The translations under genes and the position numbers were made by a program. Below are positions 9,326 through 18,730 of a DNA stretch of 64,000 nucleotides, piece by piece. The stretch is from Halomonas eurihalina (GTDB taxonomy: Bacteria; Pseudomonadota; Gammaproteobacteria; Pseudomonadales; Halomonadaceae). Numbering within the stretch: position 1 is the stretch's first letter; each line of letters opens with the position of its first letter. The stretch is taken from positions 1 to 64,000 of the forward strand of contig NZ_VTPU01000018.1 in assembly GCF_008274785.1 (NCBI RefSeq). The letters run 5' to 3'. The notes under the pieces are model-generated. The model was given only the letters and a program-made list of their open reading frames with translations. It was not told the DNA's origin and ran no database searches.

Positions 9326-9946
9326 TCAGCCGCCAATAGGCTCCAAGGCTACCCGCAGCGCCAACGCCAGCAGCAGCACCCCGGTGGCGCGGTTGATCCA
9401 GTGGGCACGCGCCTGCAACCAGGGCAACACTCGGGAATGGGATAGCCCGACGGCGACCAGCACATACCAGCCGCCATCAATGATCATGGCCGTGAACACG
9501 ATGATCGCACGTGCCGCCAGACTCATGTCCGGCGTCACGAACTGACTGAGCAGAGCGACGAAAAACAGGATGAGCTTGGGATTGCCGAGTGCCACCAGCA
9601 TCCCTTCACGCGCCGCTTGCATGCCAGAGGTTGCCATGGCATCCGCGTTGAGCGCTCCTGCTCGCCCGGCACGCAGAGCCTTGATGCCCAACCAGGCCAG
9701 ATAGGCCGCCCCAGCCCAGGTGATCATCTGGAACAGCTCCGGGAACCGCACGATCAGCGCTCCCAGCCCCCAAACAGTCAGCAGCGCATAAAACCCCACC
9801 CCCAGGGCATGGGACAAGGCCGCCGCCACGCCCGGCATGCGACCGCCCCCGAGGGTATGGCGTAACACCAGCGCCAGGCTCGGCCCGGGCGACATGGCCC
9901 CCATGGCACAGACAGCCGCCAACGACAACCAGAGGGAAAGTGGCAT
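9326..9946 (-). CDS. LysE/RhtB family amino-acid exporter
   Basis: This protein of about 206 residues starts MPLSLWLSLAAVCAMGAMSPGPSLALVLRHT and holds the family motif SPGP in the first membrane helix and GNPKLILFF near 125. LysE/RhtB proteins export amino acids such as homoserine, threonine or leucine. A second in-frame ATG lies six bases upstream, but GGAG is only correctly spaced for the ATG at 9946. The substrate is not predictable. The 5' side faces a MITE-like repeat. Confidence 0.9.
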   Translation of the reverse strand: MPLSLWLSLAAVCAMGAMSPGPSLALVLRHTLGGGRMPGVAAALSHALGVGFYALLTVWGLGALIVRFPELFQMITWAGAAYLAWLGIKALRAGRAGALNADAMATSGMQAAREGMLVALGNPKLILFFVALLSQFVTPDMSLAARAIIVFTAMIIDGGWYVLVAVGLSHSRVLPWLQARAHWINRATGVLLLALALRVALEPIGG

Positions 9947-10066
9947 GAGCATTCTCCGTAAACATGACCGACAAGGCGTCTCCCGGCCTGTCGGCGAGAA
10001 CAGATGCGTTGTGAAATGACCGCCTGACGATGGGGAGACGATGACAGTACCGGCTCCATCGCCTCC

Positions 10067-10226
10067 TAGGTCTTGTACGAAAAGTCGACGAGCGAAGGTG
10101 AGGCAAGGCGAAATCGGTCGAGAAAGCGCAGTTTACAAGGGTAAATGAGCATTTTGATCGGACTCGCGCACGAGATCGGTTTCAACACTGCATCACCGAT
10201 TGCAGGCACTTTTCATACAGACCCTA
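10067..10226. repeat. MITE-like element, copy A
   Basis: A 160-base non-coding block is flanked by TA on both sides and ends in imperfect inverted termini: GGTCTTGTACGAAAAG at the left, and GGGTCTGTATGAAAAG as the reverse complement of the right. It shares the core GTAAATGAGCATTTTGA and most of its left half with a second block at 43033-43176. Copy A carries about 15 extra bases in the middle. It encodes no protein. TA flanks and about 16-base termini suggest mobilisation by an IS630- or IS5-type transposase elsewhere in the genome. Confidence 0.75.
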
Positions 10227-10631
10227 GCGGTGAAACTGCCCTTCCCGCTCCGGCTGCCAGAGAATGGCATCGACGCGCAGTGACGTCCGTTTCCCTCCGG
10301 GCAGCGGCCACTCGATGACATCGCCGACATGCAGACCGAGCAAGGCCGCGCCGACCGGCGCCATTACCGAAACGCCATCTTCGGTGGCATCCAGCGCATG
10401 AGGATAAACCAGGGTCTTGATGATCTCACGCTCGCGCGTCAGGTCGGTAAAGCGCACCCGGCTGTTCATGCTGATCACATCCGCCGGAATCTGCTCCGGC
10501 TCAAGCACCTCGCCACGCTCCAGTTCCTCCTCCAGGGAAAGCGCCACGACATCCTCGCCGGCCGCATCAATGAGTTGCTGCAGTCGCTCGGCATCGAGCC
10601 GATTGATGATCAAGGGGGGACGCGCCACCAC
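10224..10631 (-). CDS. rnk: Regulator of nucleoside diphosphate kinase, Rnk (GreA/GreB-like)
   Basis: The C-terminal GreA/GreB-type domain includes VSVMAPVGAALLGLHVGDVIEWPLPGG. The N-terminal part (PPLIINRLDAERLQQLI) matches the short coiled coil of Rnk, which binds RNA polymerase and antagonises Gre factors. I chose the GTG complementing 10629-10631 because AAGGAGG sits five bases upstream. This gives 135 residues, close to E. coli Rnk (136). An ATG at 10652 is in frame but has no good ribosome binding site. The TAG stop (complement of 10224-10226) includes the terminal TA of the adjacent repeat element. Confidence 0.85.
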   Translation of the reverse strand: MVARPPLIINRLDAERLQQLIDAAGEDVVALSLEEELERGEVLEPEQIPADVISMNSRVRFTDLTREREIIKTLVYPHALDATEDGVSVMAPVGAALLGLHVGDVIEWPLPGGKRTSLRVDAILWQPEREGQFHR

Positions 10632-10671
10632 ATGAGCCTCCTTGCCAGACATGGCGTACGGAAATAACCAA

Positions 10672-10710
10672 TAAAAACAGCCCTCCACCCGTTAGCGGGA
10701 GAAGGACTGT
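10672..10710 (-). terminator. Terminator-like hairpin in the rnk leader
   Basis: Read on the minus strand, a stem from ACAG/CTGT outward to CCCG/CGGG inward (about 12 of 15 positions paired, loop of four) is followed directly by TTTTT. It lies about 40 bases upstream of the chosen rnk start. No minus-strand gene ends here, so it may act as an attenuator in the rnk mRNA leader rather than an ordinary terminator. Confidence 0.5.
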
Positions 10711-10873
10711 CCACGAAGCCACCATACGACATCACCACGAGGAAAGACAGGCCGCATGATCCCCCGTGCTTCCGCCTTGTCGATATCCAGCCGCCTGGCG
10801 CACATGTTCCCTAGGCGAGGGGGCATGACACATCATCGGCAACAGGCGATAACAAAACCTCACAACAACGCTA

Positions 10874-10903
10874 CCCACACCCCTCGATGTGGGCATCTAT
10901 ACT
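10874..10903 (+). promoter_or_regulatory. Candidate promoter and operator for the graspetide-like cluster
   Basis: A TATACT -10 hexamer at 10898-10903 has no recognisable -35. The -35 slot is occupied by the inverted repeat CCCACA-N8-TGTGGG (10874-10893), as in activator-dependent promoters. Transcription would start near 10910, leaving a leader of roughly 125 bases. The regulator is unknown. Confidence 0.4.
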
Positions 10904-10929
10904 CACGCCAAGCTCCCAAGGCACCTGTT

Positions 10930-10958
10930 TCTCAAGGAATCATCGACTTTCCTTGAGA
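10930..10958 (+). promoter_or_regulatory. Stem-loop in the leader of the precursor peptide gene
   Basis: TCTCAAGGAA (10930-10939) pairs perfectly with TTCCTTGAGA (10949-10958) across a nine-base loop. It lies about 75 bases before the precursor start and would sit near the 5' end of the transcript. It has no T-tract, so it is more likely an mRNA-stabilising or regulatory structure than a terminator. Confidence 0.45.
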
Positions 10959-11034
10959 CGACGCCTCCAATTGGCAGGCATCACTTGGAAGCCGGCAAGA
11001 GATTGCGTACCAGGAGACACAGGAGAGCATACCA

Positions 11035-11277
11035 ATGGTCGACAAGCATCATGCCACCACAAGCCTCCCATCCCCCAAAGGCATCAGACCCCTACAAGAG
11101 AACGAATACGTATTCGTGAACGGTGGCGTAAACGATCAGAGCGCCATGCTTTCACTCGACGAGCTCGGCGGAGGATGGGCTACGACCATGGCAGTCGGTG
11201 AGGAAGAGCCCTGGCATAACGCCCCGGTGGCACTCGATATCGAACTGCACATTGGTGCATCAGCCAAGTCCGAATAG
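11035..11277 (+). CDS. Candidate graspetide (omega-ester/amide RiPP) precursor peptide
   Basis: This 80-residue protein starts at an ATG seven bases after GGAGAG, a strong ribosome binding site for so small a frame. It matches no household family I recognise. Residues 50-58 read TTMAVGEEE, which fits the TTxxxxEE core of plesiocin- and thuringinin-type graspetides, where threonines form esters with glutamates. Before it lies LSLDELGGG (39-47), resembling a double-glycine processing site, which would leave a leader of about 47 residues and a core of about 33. The next gene on the strand encodes an ATP-grasp ligase, the enzyme type that makes such links. The modification is inferred, not seen. 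Confidence 0.7.
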   Translation: MVDKHHATTSLPSPKGIRPLQENEYVFVNGGVNDQSAMLSLDELGGGWATTMAVGEEEPWHNAPVALDIELHIGASAKSE

Positions 11278-11284
11278 ATGCGCC

Positions 11285-11328
11285 AGGTCACCAGGGCACG
11301 ACGCGCCCTCTTTCAGCCCTGGTGACCT
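11285..11328 (+). promoter_or_regulatory. Strong stem-loop between precursor and ATP-grasp genes
   Basis: AGGTCACCAGGGC (11285-11297) and GCCCTGGTGACCT (11316-11328) form a perfect 13-base-pair stem with an 18-base loop, starting eight bases after the precursor stop. No T-run follows. Such a structure would protect the precursor mRNA or partly terminate transcription, making more precursor than enzyme. Confidence 0.6.
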
Positions 11329-11425
11329 CCCTAGCCTGGCTTGACAACCCGAATGCTTCTTCTCCTGGCCACTACACCGCCATCCGATACACAACAATCG
11401 CTGTCAACACAGGTCTCCAGACGTC

Positions 11426-12274
11426 ATGATTTTGATCGCCGGCGGTCAGTTCGACGTCAATCTTAGAGCGCTGCATGAACGACTAACCTATCGAGACATT
11501 CCATTCTACAGTCTCCTGGTTGGCCCGAATCAGACACCGAATTTACGCATCGACATTCAGGGCAACCGCCTTGAAGTGAATGATAGCGAAATATCGCCCA
11601 CGGCCTGTTTCATCAGACACGATGTCTTCCTGCACCAGGCTTCCGATAGAAAAAGGGCGCAAACCAGTGCTCTTAATTGGTTCCAGGCCGTTCGTGGCTG
11701 GGCCGTCAGCCAGCCAAGTGTCCAAGTATTCAACCGACACTCCTACCTTTGTGAGAACAACAAGGTACAGAACCTGCTCCTTGCACAGGCGCATGGGCTC
11801 TCGATTCCCGACACGATTGTCGTCAACGACCTCTCCAACCTTGATACCTCAGCAGAGGCCAAGGTGCACAAGCCGGTTGCCGGAGGAGAATACACGGGGC
11901 TGGTCAGTGAGTTACATCAATCACCCACCCTCGACTACCCTCGCTTCATCCAGCCACGCCTGCAGCGCCCCGAGATGAGGATTTACCGTATTGGACCCGC
12001 CCTGATGGCGTTCTGGCTGTATTCCTCCGAACTCGACTACCGTCGCACGCAGGATGTCAAGATCGTCCACACTGCGGTCCCACACACCCTCGGCAATGAC
12101 CTGATGCGGCTGCTGGATCACCTAGAGCTCGACTTTGCGGCAGCAGATTTCATGGCAGACGAGGAAGGAACCCTGCATTTCCTCGAGGTCAACACGCAGC
12201 CGATGTTTGCCGCCTTTGATCGCGCAACCCACGGGAAGCTCTGTGATGCCATCATCGATGGCTTGTTCTACTGA
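11426..12274 (+). CDS. RimK-type ATP-grasp ligase, candidate graspetide macrocyclase
   Basis: This 282-residue protein has an N-terminal pre-ATP-grasp domain (1-105) and an ATP-grasp fold. Visible motifs are ENNKVQNLLLAQAHGL (110-125), the ATP-lysine segment HKPVAGGE (148-155), RPEMRIYRIG (181-190, arginine 185), DFMADEEG (241-248) and FLEVNTQPMF (252-261), with acidic and amide metal ligands near E254 and N256. Its size and lack of fused domains match graspetide macrocyclases, which phosphorylate side-chain carboxylates and join them to Thr, Ser or Lys. It follows the small TTxxxxEE peptide by 148 bases. A peptide- or glutathione-type ligase is the alternative. The ribosome binding site is weak. 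No protease or exporter is adjacent. Confidence 0.78.
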   Translation: MILIAGGQFDVNLRALHERLTYRDIPFYSLLVGPNQTPNLRIDIQGNRLEVNDSEISPTACFIRHDVFLHQASDRKRAQTSALNWFQAVRGWAVSQPSVQVFNRHSYLCENNKVQNLLLAQAHGLSIPDTIVVNDLSNLDTSAEAKVHKPVAGGEYTGLVSELHQSPTLDYPRFIQPRLQRPEMRIYRIGPALMAFWLYSSELDYRRTQDVKIVHTAVPHTLGNDLMRLLDHLELDFAAADFMADEEGTLHFLEVNTQPMFAAFDRATHGKLCDAIIDGLFY

Positions 12275-12325
12275 GGAGAGTGCTGCAAAAAGAAGGGAAA
12301 TGCCGCTAACCACTTGATGTAAAAG

Positions 12326-12412
12326 TGGTGCCGGTGGTCGGACTCGAACCGACACACCCGTGAAGGCGGCGGATTTTGAATCCGCTGCGTCTACCAATTC
12401 CGCCACACCGGC
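12326..12412 (-). tRNA. tRNA-Leu (anticodon CAA)
   Basis: Read on the minus strand, the acceptor arm GCCGGTG at the 5' end pairs with CACCGGC before a genome-encoded ACCA. The D-arm GGCGGAATTGGTAGACGC, a five-base-pair anticodon stem GCGGA/TCCGC around loop TTCAAAA (anticodon at 12376-12378), a long variable arm and the T-arm with GGTTCGAGTCC are all present. The long variable arm and CAA anticodon identify a leucine tRNA reading UUG. It is convergent with the ATP-grasp gene. Confidence 0.97.
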
Positions 12413-12423
12413 AACGGCGTTGC

Positions 12424-12451
12424 ATTATACGGAGCCAGCGTGGCAGGTCAA
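12424..12451 (-). promoter_or_regulatory. Promoter of tRNA-Leu
   Basis: On the minus strand, TTGACC (complement of 12446-12451) is followed after 16 bases by a perfect TATAAT (complement of 12424-12429). The -10 ends 11 bases before the mature tRNA 5' end, an expected distance for a tRNA promoter. Confidence 0.75.
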
Positions 12452-12550
12452 TCACCATCCTGACTTCGTGGCCAGGAAGCGGTATCCTATGCGGCTTGCC
12501 GCCGTGCTGGCGGCTCCGTTCTGCTTTATCCTGATCAACTGAGTCACGCC

Positions 12551-14759
<2,209 letters not shown>

Positions 14760-14839
14760 CGGTTGGCCGGCCCGAGGGGCCCGCCGACGAGCGCCGTCAG
14801 GCGCCACTTTGTTTACCACGACTCAGGAGACTGTCGTAA

Positions 14840-15178
14840 ATGCTGGACTTCTTCATTTCCCCGGCCCTGGCCCAGGACGCCGGCGGCGCAGCGGGCGGTG
14901 GCATCGCCCAGATCGTGATGCTGGTCGGCTTCGTGCTGATCTTCTACTTCCTGCTGTGGCGCCCTCAGGCCAAGCGGGCCAAGCAGCACAAGAAGCTGAT
15001 CACCAGCCTTTCCAAGGGCGATGAAATCGTCATCGGCGGCGGCATGCTGGGCCGTGTCACCAAGGTCAGCGATGACAGCGAGTTCCTCACCATGGAAATC
15101 GCCGAGGGCACCGAGGTCAGCGTGCAGAAGAATGCCGTGGCCACTGTCCTGCCCAAGGGCACGCTCAAGTCCATCTAA
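14840..15178 (+). CDS. yajC: Preprotein translocase subunit YajC
   Basis: This 112-residue protein has one membrane helix (about 23-43) and the YajC core FYFLLWRPQAKRAKQHKKL, followed by a small soluble domain with GDEIVIGGGMLGRV. YajC associates with SecDF at the inner membrane and aids protein export. AGGAGA at 14825-14830 sits nine bases before the ATG. It lies between tgt and secD in the standard operon order, with about 138 bases to secD. Confidence 0.95.
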   Translation: MLDFFISPALAQDAGGAAGGGIAQIVMLVGFVLIFYFLLWRPQAKRAKQHKKLITSLSKGDEIVIGGGMLGRVTKVSDDSEFLTMEIAEGTEVSVQKNAVATVLPKGTLKSI

Positions 15179-15316
15179 CTGGACACGCTCGCGCTGCCAT
15201 GCGGCGCGAGCTGCCCTGCGACCACCGAGGCGGGGCCCGGCCAACCGGCTTCCGCCCGGTGCTCGTGATGACGCAACGCCCGTCTCCATCATCAGCAACC
15301 TGAGGGCAGGGCCCCC

Positions 15317-17167
15317 ATGCTCAACCGTTATCCCCTGTGGAAGTATCTGCTGATACTCCTCGTCCTCGTCGTCGGCCTGATCTACGCCCTTCCCAACCTC
15401 TTCCCCGAGGATCCGGCGGTACAGATCAGCAGTGACCGCGGCGAATTTACCCTCGACGAACGACGGCTCGACCGCCTCGAGGATTCTCTCGATGAAGCGG
15501 GCATCGCCACGCAGTCCATCGAGCGTCAACCCCAGAGCGTCCTGATCCGGCTTCGCCACGCCGACGACCAGATCAGAGCACGCGACCTGCTCGGCGACTC
15601 GCTCGGCGACGACTATGTCGTGGCACTGAACCTGGCCGAATCCACGCCTTCCTGGCTGGAATCGCTGGCAGCCTCGCCCATGACGCTTGGCCTCGACCTG
15701 CGCGGCGGCGTGCACTTCCTGCTCGAAGTCGATATGGATGCTGCGCTCTCCCAGCGCCTGGAATCGGACGCCAGCGCCATGCGCAACGTCCTGCGCGACG
15801 AGCGGCTACGCTATCGCAATACCGAGATCGACGAACGCTCGATCAGCATGGGCTTCATGAATGCCGAGGATCGTGACCAGGCTCGGCAACTGATCGCTCC
15901 CGAATATCCCGAGTTCGACTACAGCAACGTCGAACAGGCGCGCGGCGCCGGCCTGGAAATGACCCTGACCGACACCGCCGTCAACGAGATCCAGGATTAT
16001 GCGGTCAACCAGAACCTGACCACGCTGCGTAACCGCGTCAACGAACTGGGCGTCTCCGAGCCGTTGGTGCAACGCCAGGGGCCGAATCGCATCGTTGTCG
16101 AGCTGCCCGGCGTTCAGGATACCGCCGCTGCCAAGCGCATCATCGGCGCCACGGCCAACCTGGAATTCCGCCTCGAGGCGCGCTCCGACACGCCGGACGC
16201 CGAAACCGAGACCTTCTCGTTCCGTAACGAAGAGGCGCGTACCGCGACCTTGATGCGCGACGTGATCATTACAGGCGACCGGGTCTCGAACGCCAACCGC
16301 AGCTTCGATGAAAATGGCCGCCCTCAGGTCAACATCGATCTCGACGGCACCGGCGGCACCCTGATGAACCGTGCCACCCGCACCAACATCGGGCGCAACA
16401 TGGCGGTGCTGTTCATCGAGCACAATTCCCGTGAGCGCACGGTGATGCAGGACGGCGAGCCCACCACTGTGCGTACACAGGACACCGAGCGCGGCATCAT
16501 CAGCCTGGCCACCATCCAGAGCGCGCTGGGCAACAGCTTCCGCATCACCGGCCTGGAGTCGCCCACCGAGGCGGCCGACCTGGCACTGTTGCTGCGCTCT
16601 GGCTCGCTGGCCGCGCCGATGTACTTCGCGCAGGAACGCACCATCGGGCCGAGCCTTGGCGCCAAGAACGTCGAGCGCGGCATTCTGTCCGTTCAGGTCG
16701 GGCTGCTGCTGGTGGTGCTGTTCATGCTGGTGCGCTACCGGGTGTTCGGGGTGTTCGCCAACATTGCCCTGGCGCTCAACCTGACCCTGCTTGTCGCTGT
16801 CATGTCGATGCTGGGCGCCACCCTGACCCTCCCGGGCATCGCCGGTATTGTGCTGACCCTGGGGATGGCAGTGGACGCCAATGTGTTGATCTTCGAGCGC
16901 ATCCGCGAGGAACTACGCAACGGGCTATCGGTCCAGCAAGCCATTCACGCCGGTTACGAGCGCGCCTTCTCGTCGATCGTCGACGCCAACATCACCACCC
17001 TACTGGTGGCGTTGATTCTGTTCTCGATCGGCAGCGGGCCGGTCAAGGGCTTCGCCGTGACGCTGTCACTGGGCATTTTGACCTCGCTGTTCACCGCACT
17101 GATGGTGACTCGTGCGATGGTCAATCTGCGCTACGGCGGCAAGCCGGTCAAGAAGCTCTGGATATAA
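15317..17167 (+). CDS. secD: Protein translocase subunit SecD
   Basis: This 616-residue membrane protein starts MLNRYPLWKYLLILLVLVVG, an N-terminal helix, then a long periplasmic region (about 30-450) with LGLDLRGGVHFLLEVD near 132. Five more helices follow, carrying IAGIVLTLGMAVDANVLIFE (about 510-530), the RND-like motif that uses proton flow. SecD with SecF pulls preproteins through SecYEG from the periplasmic side. It ends nine bases before secF. Confidence 0.97.
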   Translation: MLNRYPLWKYLLILLVLVVGLIYALPNLFPEDPAVQISSDRGEFTLDERRLDRLEDSLDEAGIATQSIERQPQSVLIRLRHADDQIRARDLLGDSLGDDYVVALNLAESTPSWLESLAASPMTLGLDLRGGVHFLLEVDMDAALSQRLESDASAMRNVLRDERLRYRNTEIDERSISMGFMNAEDRDQARQLIAPEYPEFDYSNVEQARGAGLEMTLTDTAVNEIQDYAVNQNLTTLRNRVNELGVSEPLVQRQGPNRIVVELPGVQDTAAAKRIIGATANLEFRLEARSDTPDAETETFSFRNEEARTATLMRDVIITGDRVSNANRSFDENGRPQVNIDLDGTGGTLMNRATRTNIGRNMAVLFIEHNSRERTVMQDGEPTTVRTQDTERGIISLATIQSALGNSFRITGLESPTEAADLALLLRSGSLAAPMYFAQERTIGPSLGAKNVERGILSVQVGLLLVVLFMLVRYRVFGVFANIALALNLTLLVAVMSMLGATLTLPGIAGIVLTLGMAVDANVLIFERIREELRNGLSVQQAIHAGYERAFSSIVDANITTLLVALILFSIGSGPVKGFAVTLSLGILTSLFTALMVTRAMVNLRYGGKPVKKLWI

Positions 17168-17176
17168 GAGGTGGCC

Positions 17177-18103
17177 ATGCAATCCCTCATCAATCGACAA
17201 TTCGACTTCATGGGCAAGCGCCGCTATGCCTTCATCATCTCGGTGGCAACGCTGCTGATATCGGTGGTCGCGATACTGGTCCTGGGGCTCAACCTGGGAC
17301 TCGATTTCACCGGCGGCACCCTGGTCGAAGTTCGTTATGCCACGGCGCCGGCGCTCAGTGCAGTCCGCGAAACCCTGGAGGCCGCCGGCTTCAAGGACGT
17401 GGCGGTGCAAACCTTCGGTGCCTCCACCGAGGTGCTGATTCGTCTGCAGCAAGCCTTCGATGCCGGTGTTGGCGACCAGGTCGTCGACCTGCTCCGCCAG
17501 GGCGGCAACAGCGTGGATCTGGTGCGTGCCGAGTTCGTCGGCGCCCAAGTCGGCGACCAACTGCGTGACCAGAGCGGTATGGGCATGCTGGTGGCGCTTG
17601 GCGTCGTCGTGCTCTACGTGGCCTTCCGCTTCCAGTACAAGTTCGCCATCGGTGCCCTGCTGGCCTTGGGCCATGATGTCTTCATCGTGCTGGGTGTCTT
17701 TGCGCTGTTCGGCTTCGAGTTCGACCTGACAGTGCTGGCAGCGGTACTCGCGGTGATCGGTTATTCGCTCAACGACACCATCGTGGTCTATGACCGCATC
17801 CGCGAGAACATCCGCAAATCGCGTATCGACGACATGCCCGCCATCTTCAACGAATCCATCAACCAGACCCTGTCGCGGACACTCGCGACATCCGGCACCA
17901 CCCTGCTGGTAGTACTGGCCCTGATGATTCTTGGTGGCGACATGATCCACTACTTCGCCGTGGCACTGTTCATCGGCATCACGGTCGGGACCTTCTCGTC
18001 CATCTATGTCTCCGCCGCCCTGCTGCTACCGCTCAAGCTACAGCGCGCGGATCTGATGCCGGCGAAGAAGGAAGACGCGGAAGCCGAAGAAGAACTGCCC
18101 TAA
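17177..18103 (+). CDS. secF: Protein translocase subunit SecF
   Basis: The protein has about 308 residues when started at ATG 17177, which is well spaced from AGAGG; a GTG six bases earlier overlaps that site. Motifs include LGLDFTGGTLVEVRY (about 38-52) and VIGYSLNDTIVVYDRIREN (about 192-210), the SecF counterpart of the proton-linked helix. It partners SecD in the membrane. A strong terminator follows 24 bases after the stop, closing the queA-tgt-yajC-secDF unit. Confidence 0.97.
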   Translation: MQSLINRQFDFMGKRRYAFIISVATLLISVVAILVLGLNLGLDFTGGTLVEVRYATAPALSAVRETLEAAGFKDVAVQTFGASTEVLIRLQQAFDAGVGDQVVDLLRQGGNSVDLVRAEFVGAQVGDQLRDQSGMGMLVALGVVVLYVAFRFQYKFAIGALLALGHDVFIVLGVFALFGFEFDLTVLAAVLAVIGYSLNDTIVVYDRIRENIRKSRIDDMPAIFNESINQTLSRTLATSGTTLLVVLALMILGGDMIHYFAVALFIGITVGTFSSIYVSAALLLPLKLQRADLMPAKKEDAEAEEELP

Positions 18104-18127
18104 CGGTCGCGCGAAGACGACCCAACC

Positions 18128-18163
18128 AAAAAGCGCCACCCGGCATGCCGGGTGGCGCTTTTT
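18128..18163. terminator. Bidirectional intrinsic terminator after secF
   Basis: A perfect palindrome, AAAAAGCGCCACCCGG followed by its reverse complement around CATG, spans 18128-18163. A-tracts on one side and T-tracts on the other allow it to end both secF and the convergent minus-strand gene. Confidence 0.92.
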
Positions 18164-18220
18164 CATCTAGCGGCATTTGGCGGTGTCGCTTCAGGCACCA
18201 CCACCTGCTCACCGCCCTCC

Positions 18221-18562
18221 TCAGGCGACGCCTTGCGCGTCGGGACAAAAGACTTCACGGGCGTGGTGGTAAAGCACGCCGGCATAACCGTTGCGCTGCA
18301 TCACCTTGAGGATCTTGGCGGGGTTCTCGTCATCGAGGGCACGTCGCAGCTTGTCCTGCTGCTCGTCATCGAGGGCCTCGTGCCAATGATACGGCTCGCC
18401 ATTCGCGCTGGCTGCTTCGGCACGGCGCATCAAGTCCATCTCGACGCGTCCACCGTAGCGGTACAGAAGATCATAGCCTTCCTGGAGATGCAGGGCGGGC
18501 ACATCGCAGGGTTTTTCCAGGCTTTCCAGCACGTTGTAGTAATAATAGCTGAGCGGTTGCAT
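18221..18562 (-). CDS. Hypothetical protein, 113 residues
   Basis: The ATG complementing 18560-18562 has GAGGA six bases upstream, so the frame is well supported; the open frame extends only two codons further up to a GTG. The sequence starts MQPLSYYYYNVLESLEKPCD and is acidic and helical (for example EALDDEQQDKLRRALDDENP), with no signal peptide or membrane segment. I do not recognise a family. It is convergent with secF and lies downstream of the suhB-like gene on the same strand. Confidence 0.7.
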   Translation of the reverse strand: MQPLSYYYYNVLESLEKPCDVPALHLQEGYDLLYRYGGRVEMDLMRRAEAASANGEPYHWHEALDDEQQDKLRRALDDENPAKILKVMQRNGYAGVLYHHAREVFCPDAQGVA

Positions 18563-18730
18563 CGTCACTCCTCTCGCGGGTGGTGTTCATGGTCCGGCGA
18601 GGCCGGGGGCATGAAACCGGCGCCCGAACAGGCCGCCGGATACCTTCAACGTACACCGACTCATCGATCTAGAACAGTCTCGAGAGCGTTACGAGATGTT
18701 GTCACGACGCCCTGATGGGTCAGAGGCCGA

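Larger units (their letters stand above)
10711..11034. other. Intergenic stretch between rnk and the precursor peptide gene
   Basis: This 324-base gap, slightly less GC-rich than its surroundings, separates two divergent genes. The right part holds a candidate promoter (10874-10903), a 10-base-pair stem-loop (10930-10958) and the precursor gene's ribosome binding site GGAGAG (11022-11027). The left part would be the rnk promoter and leader. I see no convincing additional gene; short open frames there lack ribosome binding sites. Confidence 0.5.

Noticed and set aside
11035..11277. Microviridin-type precursor
   Set aside because: The PFFARFL leader motif and TxKxPSD core are absent. The TTxxxxEE pattern fits plesiocin/thuringinin-like groups instead.
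12275..12325. A short frame after the ATP-grasp gene (GTG after GGAGAG) as a third cluster gene
   Set aside because: It encodes only nine residues and runs into the tRNA-Leu terminator region.
12326..12412. tRNA-Leu as an attachment site of an integrated element
   Set aside because: No integrase gene and no partial tRNA duplicate is seen on either side. Neighbours are a RiPP-like cluster and queA.
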